Shown: piece by piece, positions 36,850-46,029 of the stretch
Layout: each line of letters begins with the position of its first letter
Numbering within the stretch: position 1 is the first letter of the stretch
NCBI GenBank assembly: GCA_947503625.1
Contig: CANNEK010000003.1
Span: forward strand, 1-64,000
Direction of reading: 5' to 3'
DNA from: an uncultured Kordiimonas sp.
Lineage (GTDB): Bacteria > Pseudomonadota > Alphaproteobacteria > Sphingomonadales > Kordiimonadaceae
Length of the DNA: 64,000 nucleotides
Notes under the pieces: generated by a model
Told to the model about the DNA's origin: nothing
Database searches by the model: none
The model's input: the letters and a program-made list of their open reading frames with translations, nothing else
Translations under genes and position numbers: made by a program

Positions 36850-38748
36850 CTAGATGAGCGCGCCATCATCTTCGTCGCCCGAAGCCTCGTCAAGTGGTAG
36901 TTGAACCCGAATAGTTGTTCCAACATTTTGAATGCTGCGCACACTGATCATTCCATCCATCCGGTCCACCAGTTCACGACATATTGCCAACCCCAGACCA
37001 ACACCACCATGCCGGCGTGAATGTGTCGTATCCAACTGGGTAAAACGGTCGAACAAAACAGCTTGCTTGTCCTCCGGGATGCCTATCCCGGTATCTTGCA
37101 CCTCTAATATCCAGCCCGCAGCGCCATTCTTGAATGCTTTGACATGCATGCGGATGGTAACAGAGCCATGTTTCGTGAATTTGATCGCATTGGATGCCAA
37201 ATTGATCAGAACCTGCCGCAAGCGTAACTCGTCCCCCTGAATCTCCTCAGGCAGTTCTTCCGAGATGTCAAAACCAAACTTCAGTTCTTTTTCCTCGGCC
37301 TGATGCTCTAGCAGATTAACAACTCCCTGAACCAGATATCGGGGTTGAAATGGCTTTTTTTCGATATCAATCCTGCCGGCTTCCAGCTTCGCAAGGTCCA
37401 GTATATCGTTGATAATGCTTAGCAGGTGTTTCCCGCTGGTATTGATGTCATGGGCGTAGTCGGCGTAACGGCTGTCACCGATCGGTCCAAGCGTCTGTGT
37501 TTCCAATATCTCCGAAAAACCAAGAATTGCATTGAGAGGTGTTCTCAGTTCGTGGCTTATCGTGGCCAGAAACTCCGACTTGGCAAGATTAGCTGCTTCG
37601 GCGGCTTTTCTCGCCTCATCTACATCACTGTTAAGATTTTGCAGTAACTTGTAGTGGTTTTCGAGTTCCGAGTGCGCTTCTTTCAAAGCTCTGGTCCGGC
37701 GTTTTACTATTTCAACGACGCGGTTTGATCGTCGGATCTGATCATAAGCCAGGTACCCGATAATACTGGTAACAAACAGGCCGATCAGCGCCGACCTCAA
37801 GACAGCATCATAGTCAACCTCATACGCAACGGCACTTGCTCGTGCTGACATGGTCAGCCCGCCCAAACCAACATTCAATGACCTTGAATCCTCCCACTCA
37901 CCATCTGCCGGTACACTTGTACGCGACGGTGACCGGCCCACGGGGATTGCTGCATAACGCTGGCCTTCAGGTTGATTTCTCGCTGACGGCCTTACATTTT
38001 CGAAAACCACCTCACTAATAAAACGGGCGCCGGCGACACCGTCATGAGCAACCTGATCCAAATGTAGTACTTCAACTAGATACGCAGGGCCAACGGAGGA
38101 CATAAACGGATTGGCAATGACCAGGCGGCCTGATTCTGTCGCCGCTGCACTCAGGCGATCATCCGTCAGAGTAAAATCCGTCTGCCCAACGGACAGCACT
38201 TTGTCCAGCAGGGCCCTGTAGTCATCATGGTAAGCCAAATCATGTCCAATGAGCGACTTACCGCCATCTACAGACCGGTCTTTTTCTCTTACTCCGATAT
38301 ATGCAAGATAATAGTTTTCGGTTACTGAGCTGTCTGTGGATGGATCAAGTGACAACTCCTCAATTGCCGGATTCAACTCTCCAATCAGAGACGCAACACG
38401 CTGACGCGTTGCAGGGTCGTCCGCCGCAATAACCAGTAGTGTCGTGACAAAACTACTGGGGTTGATGGAAGTATAACTGTCAACAAAGTCCGCAAGTGCT
38501 CGCCCTTCAGGCTCACCAGTCAGAGTGAAAACATCAGCAAACCGATTAACTGAAGCGTTGATATCTGCGATATCTGCGGAGATATGTGTCAAAAACCTGG
38601 AAGAAGCCGCCCGAAAAGTATTTCGGGAGTCGTTTACTGCGTCCAGATAAACTTCTCGCACCGAAAAAAACGTCCCGGACAGCCCAATTCCCACGATCAA
38701 GCAGAAAAGCGTCAACTGTCGGTAACTGATTTCGCGCGTGCCAAACAC
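36850..38748 (-). CDS. Membrane sensor histidine kinase
   Basis: A 632-residue sensor kinase. Two membrane helices, near residues 13-30 and 318-338, bracket a periplasmic sensing domain of about 285 residues that resembles CHASE-type modules. A cytoplasmic coiled coil (LKEAHSELENHYKLLQNLN) leads to HisKA (FLATISHELRTPLNAILGFSE, phospho-His) and the ATPase (N-box VLINLASNAIKFT, G-boxes DTGIGIP and GVGLGLAI). There is no receiver domain and no response-regulator gene nearby, so it is an orphan. The start is GTG 38748 with AAGGGGAAG upstream. It is wedged between thyA and folA. Confidence 0.88.
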   Translation of the reverse strand: MFGTREISYRQLTLFCLIVGIGLSGTFFSVREVYLDAVNDSRNTFRAASSRFLTHISADIADINASVNRFADVFTLTGEPEGRALADFVDSYTSINPSSFVTTLLVIAADDPATRQRVASLIGELNPAIEELSLDPSTDSSVTENYYLAYIGVREKDRSVDGGKSLIGHDLAYHDDYRALLDKVLSVGQTDFTLTDDRLSAAATESGRLVIANPFMSSVGPAYLVEVLHLDQVAHDGVAGARFISEVVFENVRPSARNQPEGQRYAAIPVGRSPSRTSVPADGEWEDSRSLNVGLGGLTMSARASAVAYEVDYDAVLRSALIGLFVTSIIGYLAYDQIRRSNRVVEIVKRRTRALKEAHSELENHYKLLQNLNSDVDEARKAAEAANLAKSEFLATISHELRTPLNAILGFSEILETQTLGPIGDSRYADYAHDINTSGKHLLSIINDILDLAKLEAGRIDIEKKPFQPRYLVQGVVNLLEHQAEEKELKFGFDISEELPEEIQGDELRLRQVLINLASNAIKFTKHGSVTIRMHVKAFKNGAAGWILEVQDTGIGIPEDKQAVLFDRFTQLDTTHSRRHGGVGLGLAICRELVDRMDGMISVRSIQNVGTTIRVQLPLDEASGDEDDGALI

Positions 38749-38829
38749 GGCTTCCCCTTACTAACGTTGCCCACCAGACTTGCGTCCGAGCCAAGCCATG
38801 TCTATCGTCCGGGGAGGAGAACAGCCTGC

Positions 38830-39624
38830 TTACACAGCCACAGGGGCTTTTATCAGTGGATGGCTCTCATACCCTTCGATTCGGATATCATCACCGGTAA
38901 AAGCAAATATATTCCTAACGTCCGGATTAAGCCAAAGAGTAGGCAAAGACAGCGGTTTTCTGGATAACTGCGTATCTGCCTGTTCAAGATGGTTTGAATA
39001 CAGATGAGCGTCCCCAAACGTGTGAACGAAATCGCCAACTTCCAAGTCGCATACTTGTGCAATCATATGAGTTAAAAGAGCGTACGAGGCGATATTAAAA
39101 GGCACGCCCAGAAACACATCGGCACTGCGCTGATAAAGCTGGCAAGATAGTTTGTTGTCCGCCACATAAAACTGGAACAAACAATGGCAGGGCGGAAGAG
39201 CCATATCGTCTACATCGGCAACGTTCCAGGCGGAAACAATATGGCGACGGCTGTTTGGGTTGTCTCTCAACTGTGCAATGAGGTTTGCCAGCTGATCAAC
39301 CTTGCGACCGTCCGGTGTTGGCCAACTGCGCCACTGATGCCCATAGACAGGGCCCAGGTCGCCATTTTCATCAGCCCATTCGTCCCAGATCGACACACCA
39401 TTGTCTTTCAGGTACTTGATGTTGGTGTCACCAGCAACGAACCAAAGCAATTCATGAATAATGGATTTGAGGTGCAGCTTTTTCGTTGTTACCAGAGGGA
39501 AACCGTCTTGAAGGTTAAAACGCATCTGATATCCGAAAACACTATATGTGCCCGTACCGGTTCGGTCACCTCGATAGGAACCATTTTCCCGAATGTGTTT
39601 TAGCAAATCGAGGTATTGTTGCAT
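38830..39624 (-). CDS. thyA: Thymidylate synthase
   Basis: A 264-residue enzyme converting dUMP to dTMP with methylenetetrahydrofolate. [43 protein letters not shown] is nearly invariant; the nucleophile cysteine is in [29 protein letters not shown] is the nucleotide-binding motif. The track starts at 39666, but ATG 39624 follows GGAGGGC and gives exactly the length of the E. coli enzyme. It is followed by the sensor kinase and folA. Confidence 0.97.
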   Translation of the reverse strand: MQQYLDLLKHIRENGSYRGDRTGTGTYSVFGYQMRFNLQDGFPLVTTKKLHLKSIIHELLWFVAGDTNIKYLKDNGVSIWDEWADENGDLGPVYGHQWRSWPTPDGRKVDQLANLIAQLRDNPNSRRHIVSAWNVADVDDMALPPCHCLFQFYVADNKLSCQLYQRSADVFLGVPFNIASYALLTHMIAQVCDLEVGDFVHTFGDAHLYSNHLEQADTQLSRKPLSLPTLWLNPDVRNIFAFTGDDIRIEGYESHPLIKAPVAV

Positions 39625-39749
39625 TGAGCCCTCCGGAAACTGAAAATGCGCATTTGTGCTGTCCACAATGTTTGTGAGACATATTCAACATGTATTGCCG
39701 ACTGGCATGCTCGGTGCAACATGTTTGAACACAAAAAAGGCTAATCGCG

Positions 39750-40196
39750 TTAGAGTCTGACCTCGCGAGCAAAACGTCTCAAGTCAGCCAGGTATGTTTC
39801 AGCAAAAACACCGACAATCTTGTTTGCGTGAAGCTCTTCATATTCTTGGTGTTGTTTTAACTCCAAAAGATCGATCATCTGTTTTCGCAAACCAATTTGA
39901 CAATTATGCAAACCTAAAACTGCCATGCTCCATTTTGAGAAACATCTGTTCTCCACTGGCTCATCAAACAGCTTGATAATTCCTCTATGCCTTGAATCTG
40001 CGCTAATTCGGGCAAAACAATCATGCACTTTCGTATCCGGTCCTTCCAGCACCTGAAAAAACTGGTTTTGCTGGTACATCAACACACCTGTAACATCATC
40101 TTCTGCATTGTTTCTGCGTGCGGAGGCCAGAATTCCACTGAACGATTTTTCGTCGAAATCCGAGACGGCTGAACTGATGTAAACAAGCTGACGCAT
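39750..40196 (-). CDS. BLUF-domain blue-light sensor
   Basis: A 148-residue protein consisting of a BLUF flavin-binding domain and a short helical tail. Signature residues are visible: the Tyr in LVYISSA, Asn in ARRNNAEDDVTGVLMY, Gln in FFQVLEGP, and the Trp-Met in FSKWSMAVLG. It binds FAD and responds to blue light through the Tyr-Gln hydrogen-bond switch. There is no output domain, so it must act by contacting a partner. The last 45 residues (LRKQMIDLLELKQHQEYEEL) are helical. Confidence 0.9.
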   Translation of the reverse strand: MRQLVYISSAVSDFDEKSFSGILASARRNNAEDDVTGVLMYQQNQFFQVLEGPDTKVHDCFARISADSRHRGIIKLFDEPVENRCFSKWSMAVLGLHNCQIGLRKQMIDLLELKQHQEYEELHANKIVGVFAETYLADLRRFAREVRL

Positions 40197-40374
40197 TATT
40201 CTTTTCTTCTATTAGTAGCACTCAGCGCTAGAGATATTCCTCAATACTATCGCTAATAGTTTAATAAAAACAACCCGGCAATCACGCGGCGGGGCCTTGA
40301 CCAGGGCAAAACAAACACTTCTTTTCAGCAAAACCCTTCTCTTTTCGAAGGATCAGCACTATGTATGGTGTGCT

Positions 40375-40702
40375 GGTTTTCCAGCTATAGCGATAAACGA
40401 CGCAGTGAGTACGTATTGCGGACCCGGGGGCAGTGCCCGGCGCCTCCACCAGGAGGGGTTAACCACATGAGTTGACCTTTGCTAATGGGGGCGAACCAGG
40501 ATCGACGTGTATCGAAAGTTGTTTGTCTTTCGCTCGGGATGGCACCGCCGTGATGGGCCACCTTAAAATAAATGCTAACGACAATGACGTCGAGTTTGCT
40601 GTTGCTGCGTAAGCAGTCATAGCTGACTACATTTATCTAAATTCCTGAGGGTTGACGCCTTCAGGTGGGGGTTGGGCCACCTAGCAACAGAACGGCCCAC
40701 TT
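40375..40702 (+). ncRNA. ssrA: Two-piece (circularly permuted) tmRNA
   Basis: The acceptor piece comes first: a T-arm (CCGGGGGCAGTGCCCGG) followed by CGCCTCC-A-CCA ending at 40451. After a 35-nt intervening segment that is normally removed, the coding piece starts at 40487 with GGGGGCGAACCAGGATCGACG; GGGGGCG pairs with CGCCTCC to form the acceptor stem. The tag frame lies at 40574-40612 and is followed by hairpins and a pseudoknot-like GTGGG/CCCAC region. This permuted order is characteristic of alphaproteobacteria. It rescues stalled ribosomes and tags the nascent chain for proteolysis. The outer ends are estimated. Confidence 0.93.
40574..40612 (+). other. tmRNA proteolysis-tag reading frame
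   Basis: GCT AAC GAC AAT GAC GTC GAG TTT GCT GTT GCT GCG TAA encodes ANDNDVEFAVAA. Adding the alanine charged on tmRNA gives AANDNDVEFAVAA. The EFAVAA end matches other alphaproteobacterial tags, and the C-terminal AA is the ClpX-binding signal. Confidence 0.93.
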
Positions 40703-40720
40703 TCCTTTACCCAATCTCAT

Positions 40721-40747
40721 CAAAAGACAAAGGGCTCCGCAGAGCCC
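40721..40747. terminator. Terminator between ssrA and the MBL gene
   Basis: GGGCTC-CGCA-GAGCCC (40732-40747) lies between the converging tmRNA and MBL genes. On the minus strand it is followed by TTTGTCTTTT, a fair intrinsic terminator; on the plus strand GTAACTTTT is a weaker tail, so it probably serves both. Confidence 0.7.
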
Positions 40748-40783
40748 CGTAACTTTTATGAGTTGAGTTTTCGCGTGTCGAGC

Positions 40784-42235
40784 CTAGTTGGAACAAATCT
40801 CGTTACCAGTCGGGCATTCCGTCTCGCGGTAAGCGTCGGTTGCGTCGCGCAAATCCTCCATGGTGAGCATACGCGTACCATGAGCACCCAGAAAGCCTTC
40901 GATATCCAGACTCAATGACTCGACAGCTTTTCTGAAAGAAGTCATGTTTCGATTGGCAGGAGGCAAACCCTCTTCAAGGTTAGTGCTAAAATGATCGGCG
41001 CTGAAAACCAGGTCTATCTCTGGCAGATAGACCAGAAGATTGTGGTCCGAGTGAACGGTTGAAATGTCATAGACCTCCATTTTTCCATCCGCCAGGGTTA
41101 TTCGCCCATCCACTATCCTGAACCTTTCTGCATCCAGATTTGATGGAAGCCCAGCTTGCAGGGGAGCCACATGACTTTCAACAGTTACAAGATTTGCATT
41201 CAGCTCGACTGCCTCGGGGATGCCGCCAATATGGTCGGAATGGTGATGCGTCACGACCTGATATGACAAAGGCTTATCAACGCCCGCGGCCTCTTTTACC
41301 GCGTCAAATCTTTCGGTAAGGCCCGCATAACCTCCTGAAGCGACAAAATGGTCACCTGCATCCACAAACACTGAAAAACCACCGTTTAAGCCGGCATAGT
41401 AAATTCCGTTACCAAGCTCCCGAACCTGCATTTCAGACGTATCTAGAGTAGCCCCGGCAGAACCATACCCAGATGGAATTTCGAAGTCCTCTGCAATCCC
41501 GGAGTTAACCTCTACAGTACGAGAAACAGCAAAAATGTTGGGCTGACCTGCGATCTGGAAATTCGCTTCCGTTGCATAGACGATGCCGCCTGCTCGCTGA
41601 TGGTCCGAAAAATTATAGCTCAAATCACCAAACTGCGGATTGTTGCGGGTCATCCGCGATAGCAGGCTTGTGTCAGAGTTCACATAAATCGTGAGATCCG
41701 GGCTGCCAGCCATTGGAAAAGTCAACGTTTGGTGCGGAATGCCGCCGATAACCACTGTTTCCCCAACCTTCGCACTCTCTTGTTGCTCAAGCATCAAATA
41801 CACCAGGGTTGTATCGACAGTTCGCATTGTTCCTGCGCCAACCGCAGCGTACTGCAGGTTTTCATTATCAGTTCGAATTTTCTGAATGTGGTTGAAATTG
41901 GCTTTCGTATCTCCGTCAACAATTGTCTGGTTATAAAAGGTCCCAGCCCGATTTGAGTTCCACTGAGAAAAACTTTTCCGCTCATTTTCGAAATCGATAG
42001 TCAGAATCAGGTTGTTGGTACCAATGTCCAACACCGCCGGGTCAGCACTTTGACCCACTGCCAGGTTTTTGTTTTTGTTGGTAATTCTCAGCGATTTGGC
42101 TGAAGTAAGCCGCTCGCCACCATAGGCCTGCACAATTTTCGCAATCAACGTGTCTTCTGCGGGCCCTGCCATTGCTGTGGATGCCCCCAGCCCACACAAT
42201 ACAGCTGCTGTGGTCACCTTGCTGAATAAACTCAT
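40784..42235 (-). CDS. Exported metallo-beta-lactamase-fold hydrolase
   Basis: A 483-residue protein with a signal peptide (SLFSKVTTAAVLCGLGASTAMAG). The N-terminal 250 residues form a beta-rich lipoprotein-carrier-like domain (IVQAYGGERLTSAKSLRITN). The C-terminal domain has the MBL motif THHHSDHIGG, then VESH, VHSDHNLLVYLPEIDLVFSADHF and FLGAHG for the second metal site. It should be a periplasmic hydrolase; the substrate is unknown. The track start at 42319 is too early; ATG 42235 has GGGAAGGGG upstream. It converges on tmRNA and diverges from sspB. Confidence 0.85.
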   Translation of the reverse strand: MSLFSKVTTAAVLCGLGASTAMAGPAEDTLIAKIVQAYGGERLTSAKSLRITNKNKNLAVGQSADPAVLDIGTNNLILTIDFENERKSFSQWNSNRAGTFYNQTIVDGDTKANFNHIQKIRTDNENLQYAAVGAGTMRTVDTTLVYLMLEQQESAKVGETVVIGGIPHQTLTFPMAGSPDLTIYVNSDTSLLSRMTRNNPQFGDLSYNFSDHQRAGGIVYATEANFQIAGQPNIFAVSRTVEVNSGIAEDFEIPSGYGSAGATLDTSEMQVRELGNGIYYAGLNGGFSVFVDAGDHFVASGGYAGLTERFDAVKEAAGVDKPLSYQVVTHHHSDHIGGIPEAVELNANLVTVESHVAPLQAGLPSNLDAERFRIVDGRITLADGKMEVYDISTVHSDHNLLVYLPEIDLVFSADHFSTNLEEGLPPANRNMTSFRKAVESLSLDIEGFLGAHGTRMLTMEDLRDATDAYRETECPTGNEICSN

Positions 42236-42541
42236 TATAGTCCCCTTCCCTATGGTTGTTCTATGTAGACTGTAGCAGTGAACGCTCGCGAGCTGGCTTC
42301 GCGCCATGCCCGCCAACACCCGTGGAAGAGATTAGTAGCGGCGTATACGGCCTCAATCAGTTTGCGGTGAAAGGGGTGCTCATAACGATAAATTGTTATG
42401 AGATATCATTTCTCCGGCAGCATCAGTGATTTCTTGTTCTTTTTCGTTCATCTTGTTGCAAATTAAGTACGTTTTGCCTTCACGACAGCAGCAGCAACGT
42501 TTATAAGGAGCAGATATCCATGTAATTTTAGAGTTCATGTA
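42236..42541. other. Divergent MBL/sspB intergenic region
   Basis: A 306-bp gap with no convincing gene. It holds the perfect inverted repeat CTCATAAC-N8-GTTATGAG at 42379-42402, roughly midway, which looks like an operator for one or both divergent genes. Opposite sspB, a 23-codon ORF ending inside this repeat lacks a clear ribosome-binding site and I do not call it. Confidence 0.5.
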
Positions 42542-43105
42542 ATGGCCGACAGCTATATTGATTATGATGCAAAGGTGCAGGACGCACTCAGAAATGTCGT
42601 AAAGGACGTTCTGCGGGATACTGCCAAAGAGGGCCTTCAAGGCGAACATCATTTTTATGTTGCCTTCAAAACCCAAGCCGAAGGCGTGAATATTCCTGCC
42701 CACCTCGTAAGTCGTTTTCCAGACGAAATGACGATTGTGTTGCAACACAAGTTCTGGGGACTTGAGATTCACGATGACCGCTTCGAGATTGGTCTCTCAT
42801 TCAACCAGAAACCCGAACATCTTATTATTCCGTTCGAAGCGATCGTCGGGTTTGTTGACCCCAGCGTGCAATTTGCTCTCCAGTTCCATGACGAGCAGGA
42901 TGATTCAGAAACAGAAAACGAAGCACCTGCCGCCATTCAGTCAAATGATAGTACCAGCGAAGACGACGACATGTTTTTGCCTGACGCTACTGAAAAACCT
43001 GAAAGCCCTGAACCAAACGAAATTGACCCGGACGCGTTGGCACAAGAGGGTGAAAACGAACCGCGTGACAATGTGGTGACCCTCGACGCATTCCGAAAAA
43101 AATAA
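42542..43105 (+). CDS. sspB: ClpXP adaptor SspB, alpha type
   Basis: A 187-residue adaptor that delivers ssrA-tagged proteins to the ClpXP protease. The folded substrate-binding domain (residues 1-115; GEHHFYVAFKTQAEGVNIPAHLVSRFPDEMTIVLQHKFWGLEI) is followed by a long acidic disordered tail and a basic C-terminus NVVTLDAFRKK, likely the ClpX-docking segment. tmRNA itself is encoded 1.8 kb away, an informative neighbourhood. It precedes fumarase by 62 bp. Confidence 0.88.
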   Translation: MADSYIDYDAKVQDALRNVVKDVLRDTAKEGLQGEHHFYVAFKTQAEGVNIPAHLVSRFPDEMTIVLQHKFWGLEIHDDRFEIGLSFNQKPEHLIIPFEAIVGFVDPSVQFALQFHDEQDDSETENEAPAAIQSNDSTSEDDDMFLPDATEKPESPEPNEIDPDALAQEGENEPRDNVVTLDAFRKK

Positions 43106-43167
43106 AACAGCCTTCCATGGGCTGCGTTATCTGAACCAACCAATATGCAACAGTAAAGGCCTGCCTC

Positions 43168-44778
43168 ATGACGGACTGGCAATATTCCAAGCTTTTCCAA
43201 TTGGGCGATGACGAAACGCCCTATCGCAAACTCACATCAAACCATGTTTCAGTTGAAACTGTCAGCGGGCAAAAGATTTTGCGGGTCGACAATGAGGCCC
43301 TTGAATTACTGACTCGTGAAGCCATGTCGGATATTGCGCACTTGCTTCGCCCCGGGCACCTGCAACAACTGGCAAACATTCTTGAAGATGAAGAAGCAAG
43401 CGACAACGATCGTTTTGTGGCCACCGAACTACTCAAAAACGCCAATATCGCAGCCGGTCGCGTTTTACCGGGGTGCCAGGACACCGGAACGGCAATCATC
43501 GTCGGAAAAAAAGGCCAGTATGTATGGACTGAAGGTGACGATGCCGAACCTCTTACCAAAGGGGTGATGCGGACATACACCGAGACAAACCTGCGCTACA
43601 GCCAGATGGCGCCGCTGTCGATGTATAAAGAAGTCAACACAAAGAACAATACACCAGCCCAGATTGATATTTATGCCGACAAAGGCAATGAGTATCGGTT
43701 CCTGTTTCTCGCAAAGGGAGGCGGTAGCGCCAACAAAACCTTCCTGTTCCAGCAAACGCCTGCAACGCTTCGGGAAGACAGAATGCTTGCGTTCCTCGAC
43801 GAAAAAATCCGCACACTTGGTACGTCGGCGTGCCCGCCTTATCACCTTGCCATCGTAATCGGTGGCCTGTCAGCCGAGCAGAACCTGGCCACGGTAAAGA
43901 AGGCGTCAGCACGTGACCTTGATAGCCTGCCAACAACAGGTGATGCCACAGGCCGGGCGTTCCGCGACTTGGAAATGGAAAAGAAAATCCATAAAATGAC
44001 TCAAAATATGGGAATTGGCGCGCAGTTTGGCGGCAAATACTTTTGTCATGACGTGCGCGTTATCCGCCTGCCTCGTCACGGCGCCAGCCTGCCGGTCGGG
44101 ATTGGTGTTTCCTGTTCTGCCGACCGACAAGTGAAAGCTAAAATCACCGAGGACGGTGTGTTTCTGGAAGCCCTTGAAACAGAACCGGCAAAATACCTGC
44201 CCGAGATTGCCAAAGACGACTTGTCGAATGAAGTCGTCAAGATCGACCTCAACAAACCAATGCCCGAAATACTGAACACACTGAGCCAGTATCCGATTAA
44301 AACGCGACTTGCCCTATCGGGCACCATTATTGTTGCCCGTGATCTGGCACACGCCCGAATCCAGCAAATGATTGAAGATGGCGGAGAAATGCCAGCCTAC
44401 TTCAAGGATCACATCATTTATTATGCTGGCCCCGCCAAGACGCCCGAAGGCTATGCATCAGGAAGCTTTGGCCCCACAACAGCTGGTCGCATGGATAGCT
44501 ATGTCGGCCCCTTCCAGTCTCTCGGTGGCAGCATGGTAAGCCTTGCCAAAGGCAATCGCTCGCGCTCTGTGGTCAAAGCCTGTGAAGAACATGGTGGCTT
44601 TTACCTTGGCTCTATCGGAGGTCCCGCCGCCATTCTTGCAAAAAACAACATTAGGAATGTTGAGGTGCTGGACTTTGAAGACCTGGGCATGGAAGCTGTC
44701 TGGAAAATTGATGTCGAGGACTTCCCGGCATTTATTGTGGTTGACGACAAAGGCAACGACTTCTTCAAGGATGTATAA
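43168..44778 (+). CDS. fumA: Class I fumarate hydratase
   Basis: A 536-residue iron-sulfur enzyme of the citric acid cycle, hydrating fumarate to malate. The three cluster cysteines appear in [18 protein letters not shown] and GVSCSADRQ. The C-terminal domain has [12 protein letters not shown] and [12 protein letters not shown]. It is the oxygen-sensitive single-polypeptide form. AAAGG lies 8 nt before ATG 43168. Confidence 0.93.
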   Translation: MTDWQYSKLFQLGDDETPYRKLTSNHVSVETVSGQKILRVDNEALELLTREAMSDIAHLLRPGHLQQLANILEDEEASDNDRFVATELLKNANIAAGRVLPGCQDTGTAIIVGKKGQYVWTEGDDAEPLTKGVMRTYTETNLRYSQMAPLSMYKEVNTKNNTPAQIDIYADKGNEYRFLFLAKGGGSANKTFLFQQTPATLREDRMLAFLDEKIRTLGTSACPPYHLAIVIGGLSAEQNLATVKKASARDLDSLPTTGDATGRAFRDLEMEKKIHKMTQNMGIGAQFGGKYFCHDVRVIRLPRHGASLPVGIGVSCSADRQVKAKITEDGVFLEALETEPAKYLPEIAKDDLSNEVVKIDLNKPMPEILNTLSQYPIKTRLALSGTIIVARDLAHARIQQMIEDGGEMPAYFKDHIIYYAGPAKTPEGYASGSFGPTTAGRMDSYVGPFQSLGGSMVSLAKGNRSRSVVKACEEHGGFYLGSIGGPAAILAKNNIRNVEVLDFEDLGMEAVWKIDVEDFPAFIVVDDKGNDFFKDV

Positions 44779-44841
44779 TCAGGTGCCTCCATACGGCTGA
44801 TATGCTATCCAGTTCTCGGGAAAAGTCTCAGGGGAAGCACG

Positions 44842-45309
44842 ATGGACTATATCATCAGAAGGGCAACAAAAGATGACGCCACCAGCTGTTATGAGCTGGT
44901 GCGCCGCTTGGCACAACACGAAGGGTTGGACGATTATCTGCAAATCGATGAAGCAACCTTTATTGATGCTGCCTTCGGGGACACACCAAAATTTGAGATA
45001 ATGGTGGCAGACCTCAACGGTGAAATTGCTGGTGTTGTAACCTATTTCCACAGATTCCACATATGGTTCGGCGAGAATTTGATCGAAATCGATGATCTGT
45101 TTGTTCGGCCAAGCGCGCGAGGCCATGGCATTGGAAAGCGGCTTCTGCTGGCCATCGGCCAATTAGGAAAAACAGAAAACGTCCATGTGAAATGGACCAT
45201 CACAACCAATAACGTCCGCACAATTCATATGTATCGGCGTATGGGGGTAGACTATAATCCTCGTGGGCTTTGTATTTGGGCGCCGGAAGATATCCCTGAC
45301 GCAGAATAA
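44842..45309 (+). CDS. GNAT-family N-acetyltransferase
   Basis: A 155-residue single GNAT domain. The acetyl-CoA pyrophosphate loop is VRPSARGHGIGKRLL, preceded by the beta strand IEIDDLFV; the C-terminal part VKWTITTNNVRTIHMYRRMGVD closes the fold. It resembles the diamine or amino-acid acetyltransferase branch, but the acceptor cannot be assigned. AGGGGAAGCACG precedes ATG 44842. Confidence 0.88.
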   Translation: MDYIIRRATKDDATSCYELVRRLAQHEGLDDYLQIDEATFIDAAFGDTPKFEIMVADLNGEIAGVVTYFHRFHIWFGENLIEIDDLFVRPSARGHGIGKRLLLAIGQLGKTENVHVKWTITTNNVRTIHMYRRMGVDYNPRGLCIWAPEDIPDAE

Positions 45310-45327
45310 CCGCCGTATTGCTATACA

Positions 45328-45996
45328 CTAGTTCATCCGGTCAAGCCGGTAACGACCAAGTTTTTCGGTACCATCGAGCGATGCGCCTGTTTCATCGCGG
45401 CCATTAAATTCAACCCACAGCGCCCTATCTGTTAGTTCCAGCTGCCATTCCCAATCAAGGATTTTGCCTTTGGTCGTTGACATCACCCGGCAAGGCTCAC
45501 TCTTGCCTATGAAACCATTTTCAGATCGCTTCCAGACAATCTCACAGCTCGCGCCCCCACGTGCTGCCTCCAGGTCTTCGGGTGCGAATCCAGCAAGTTT
45601 CCAGGCTTCGCGGGCAAATGGCACACGTTTTTCCTGGTCTTTAAACCTTCGGGGAGACATAAGAACTGTATCCACCGCCTCGCCAGGGGTCAGTGTCCAA
45701 ACAATAAACTCGTTGAAATCGAAAACCCATTTCCGGAAATTATACTCCGTGGACCCAATCAAAATGGTTTCCCCTACTTTCGGCGCGTCCACCTTCTGAA
45801 AAGAACGGTTCACCCAATAGTGTCGCTGGTCTTCGGGTACTCCATTCGCCAAATCTTTTGCCATCTGATCGCGGCTTTCAAACTCTCCTGCGAGCAGGCC
45901 CGCAAGTTCTTCAACTACACCCCTATTGCTTGCGAAGCTCTCACCGCTGGCGAGCAACGCAAAAAACACCGGCAAGACATACATCAACCTGTTCAT
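45328..45996 (-). CDS. Exported CpcT/CpeT-like protein
   Basis: A 222-residue protein with a signal peptide (YVLPVFFALLASGESFAS). The mature part follows the CpcT/CpeT pattern: ELAGLLAGEFESRDQM at the start, a middle LMSPRRFKDQEKRVPFAREAW, then CEIVWKRSENGFIGKSEPCRV and LELTDRALWVEFNGRDETG. In cyanobacteria this family attaches bilins to phycobiliproteins; nothing here points to phycobilisomes, so the role is unknown. I rate the family call as moderate, made by eye. Confidence 0.5.
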   Translation of the reverse strand: MNRLMYVLPVFFALLASGESFASNRGVVEELAGLLAGEFESRDQMAKDLANGVPEDQRHYWVNRSFQKVDAPKVGETILIGSTEYNFRKWVFDFNEFIVWTLTPGEAVDTVLMSPRRFKDQEKRVPFAREAWKLAGFAPEDLEAARGGASCEIVWKRSENGFIGKSEPCRVMSTTKGKILDWEWQLELTDRALWVEFNGRDETGASLDGTEKLGRYRLDRMN

Positions 45997-46029
45997 GGCA
46001 AGTATCCTGAAATTGCTAGGTGTTGATGT

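Noticed and set aside
42380-42772. 130-aa minus-strand ORF opposite sspB
   Set aside because: Mostly antisense to sspB; the 23-codon part outside it lacks a ribosome-binding site.
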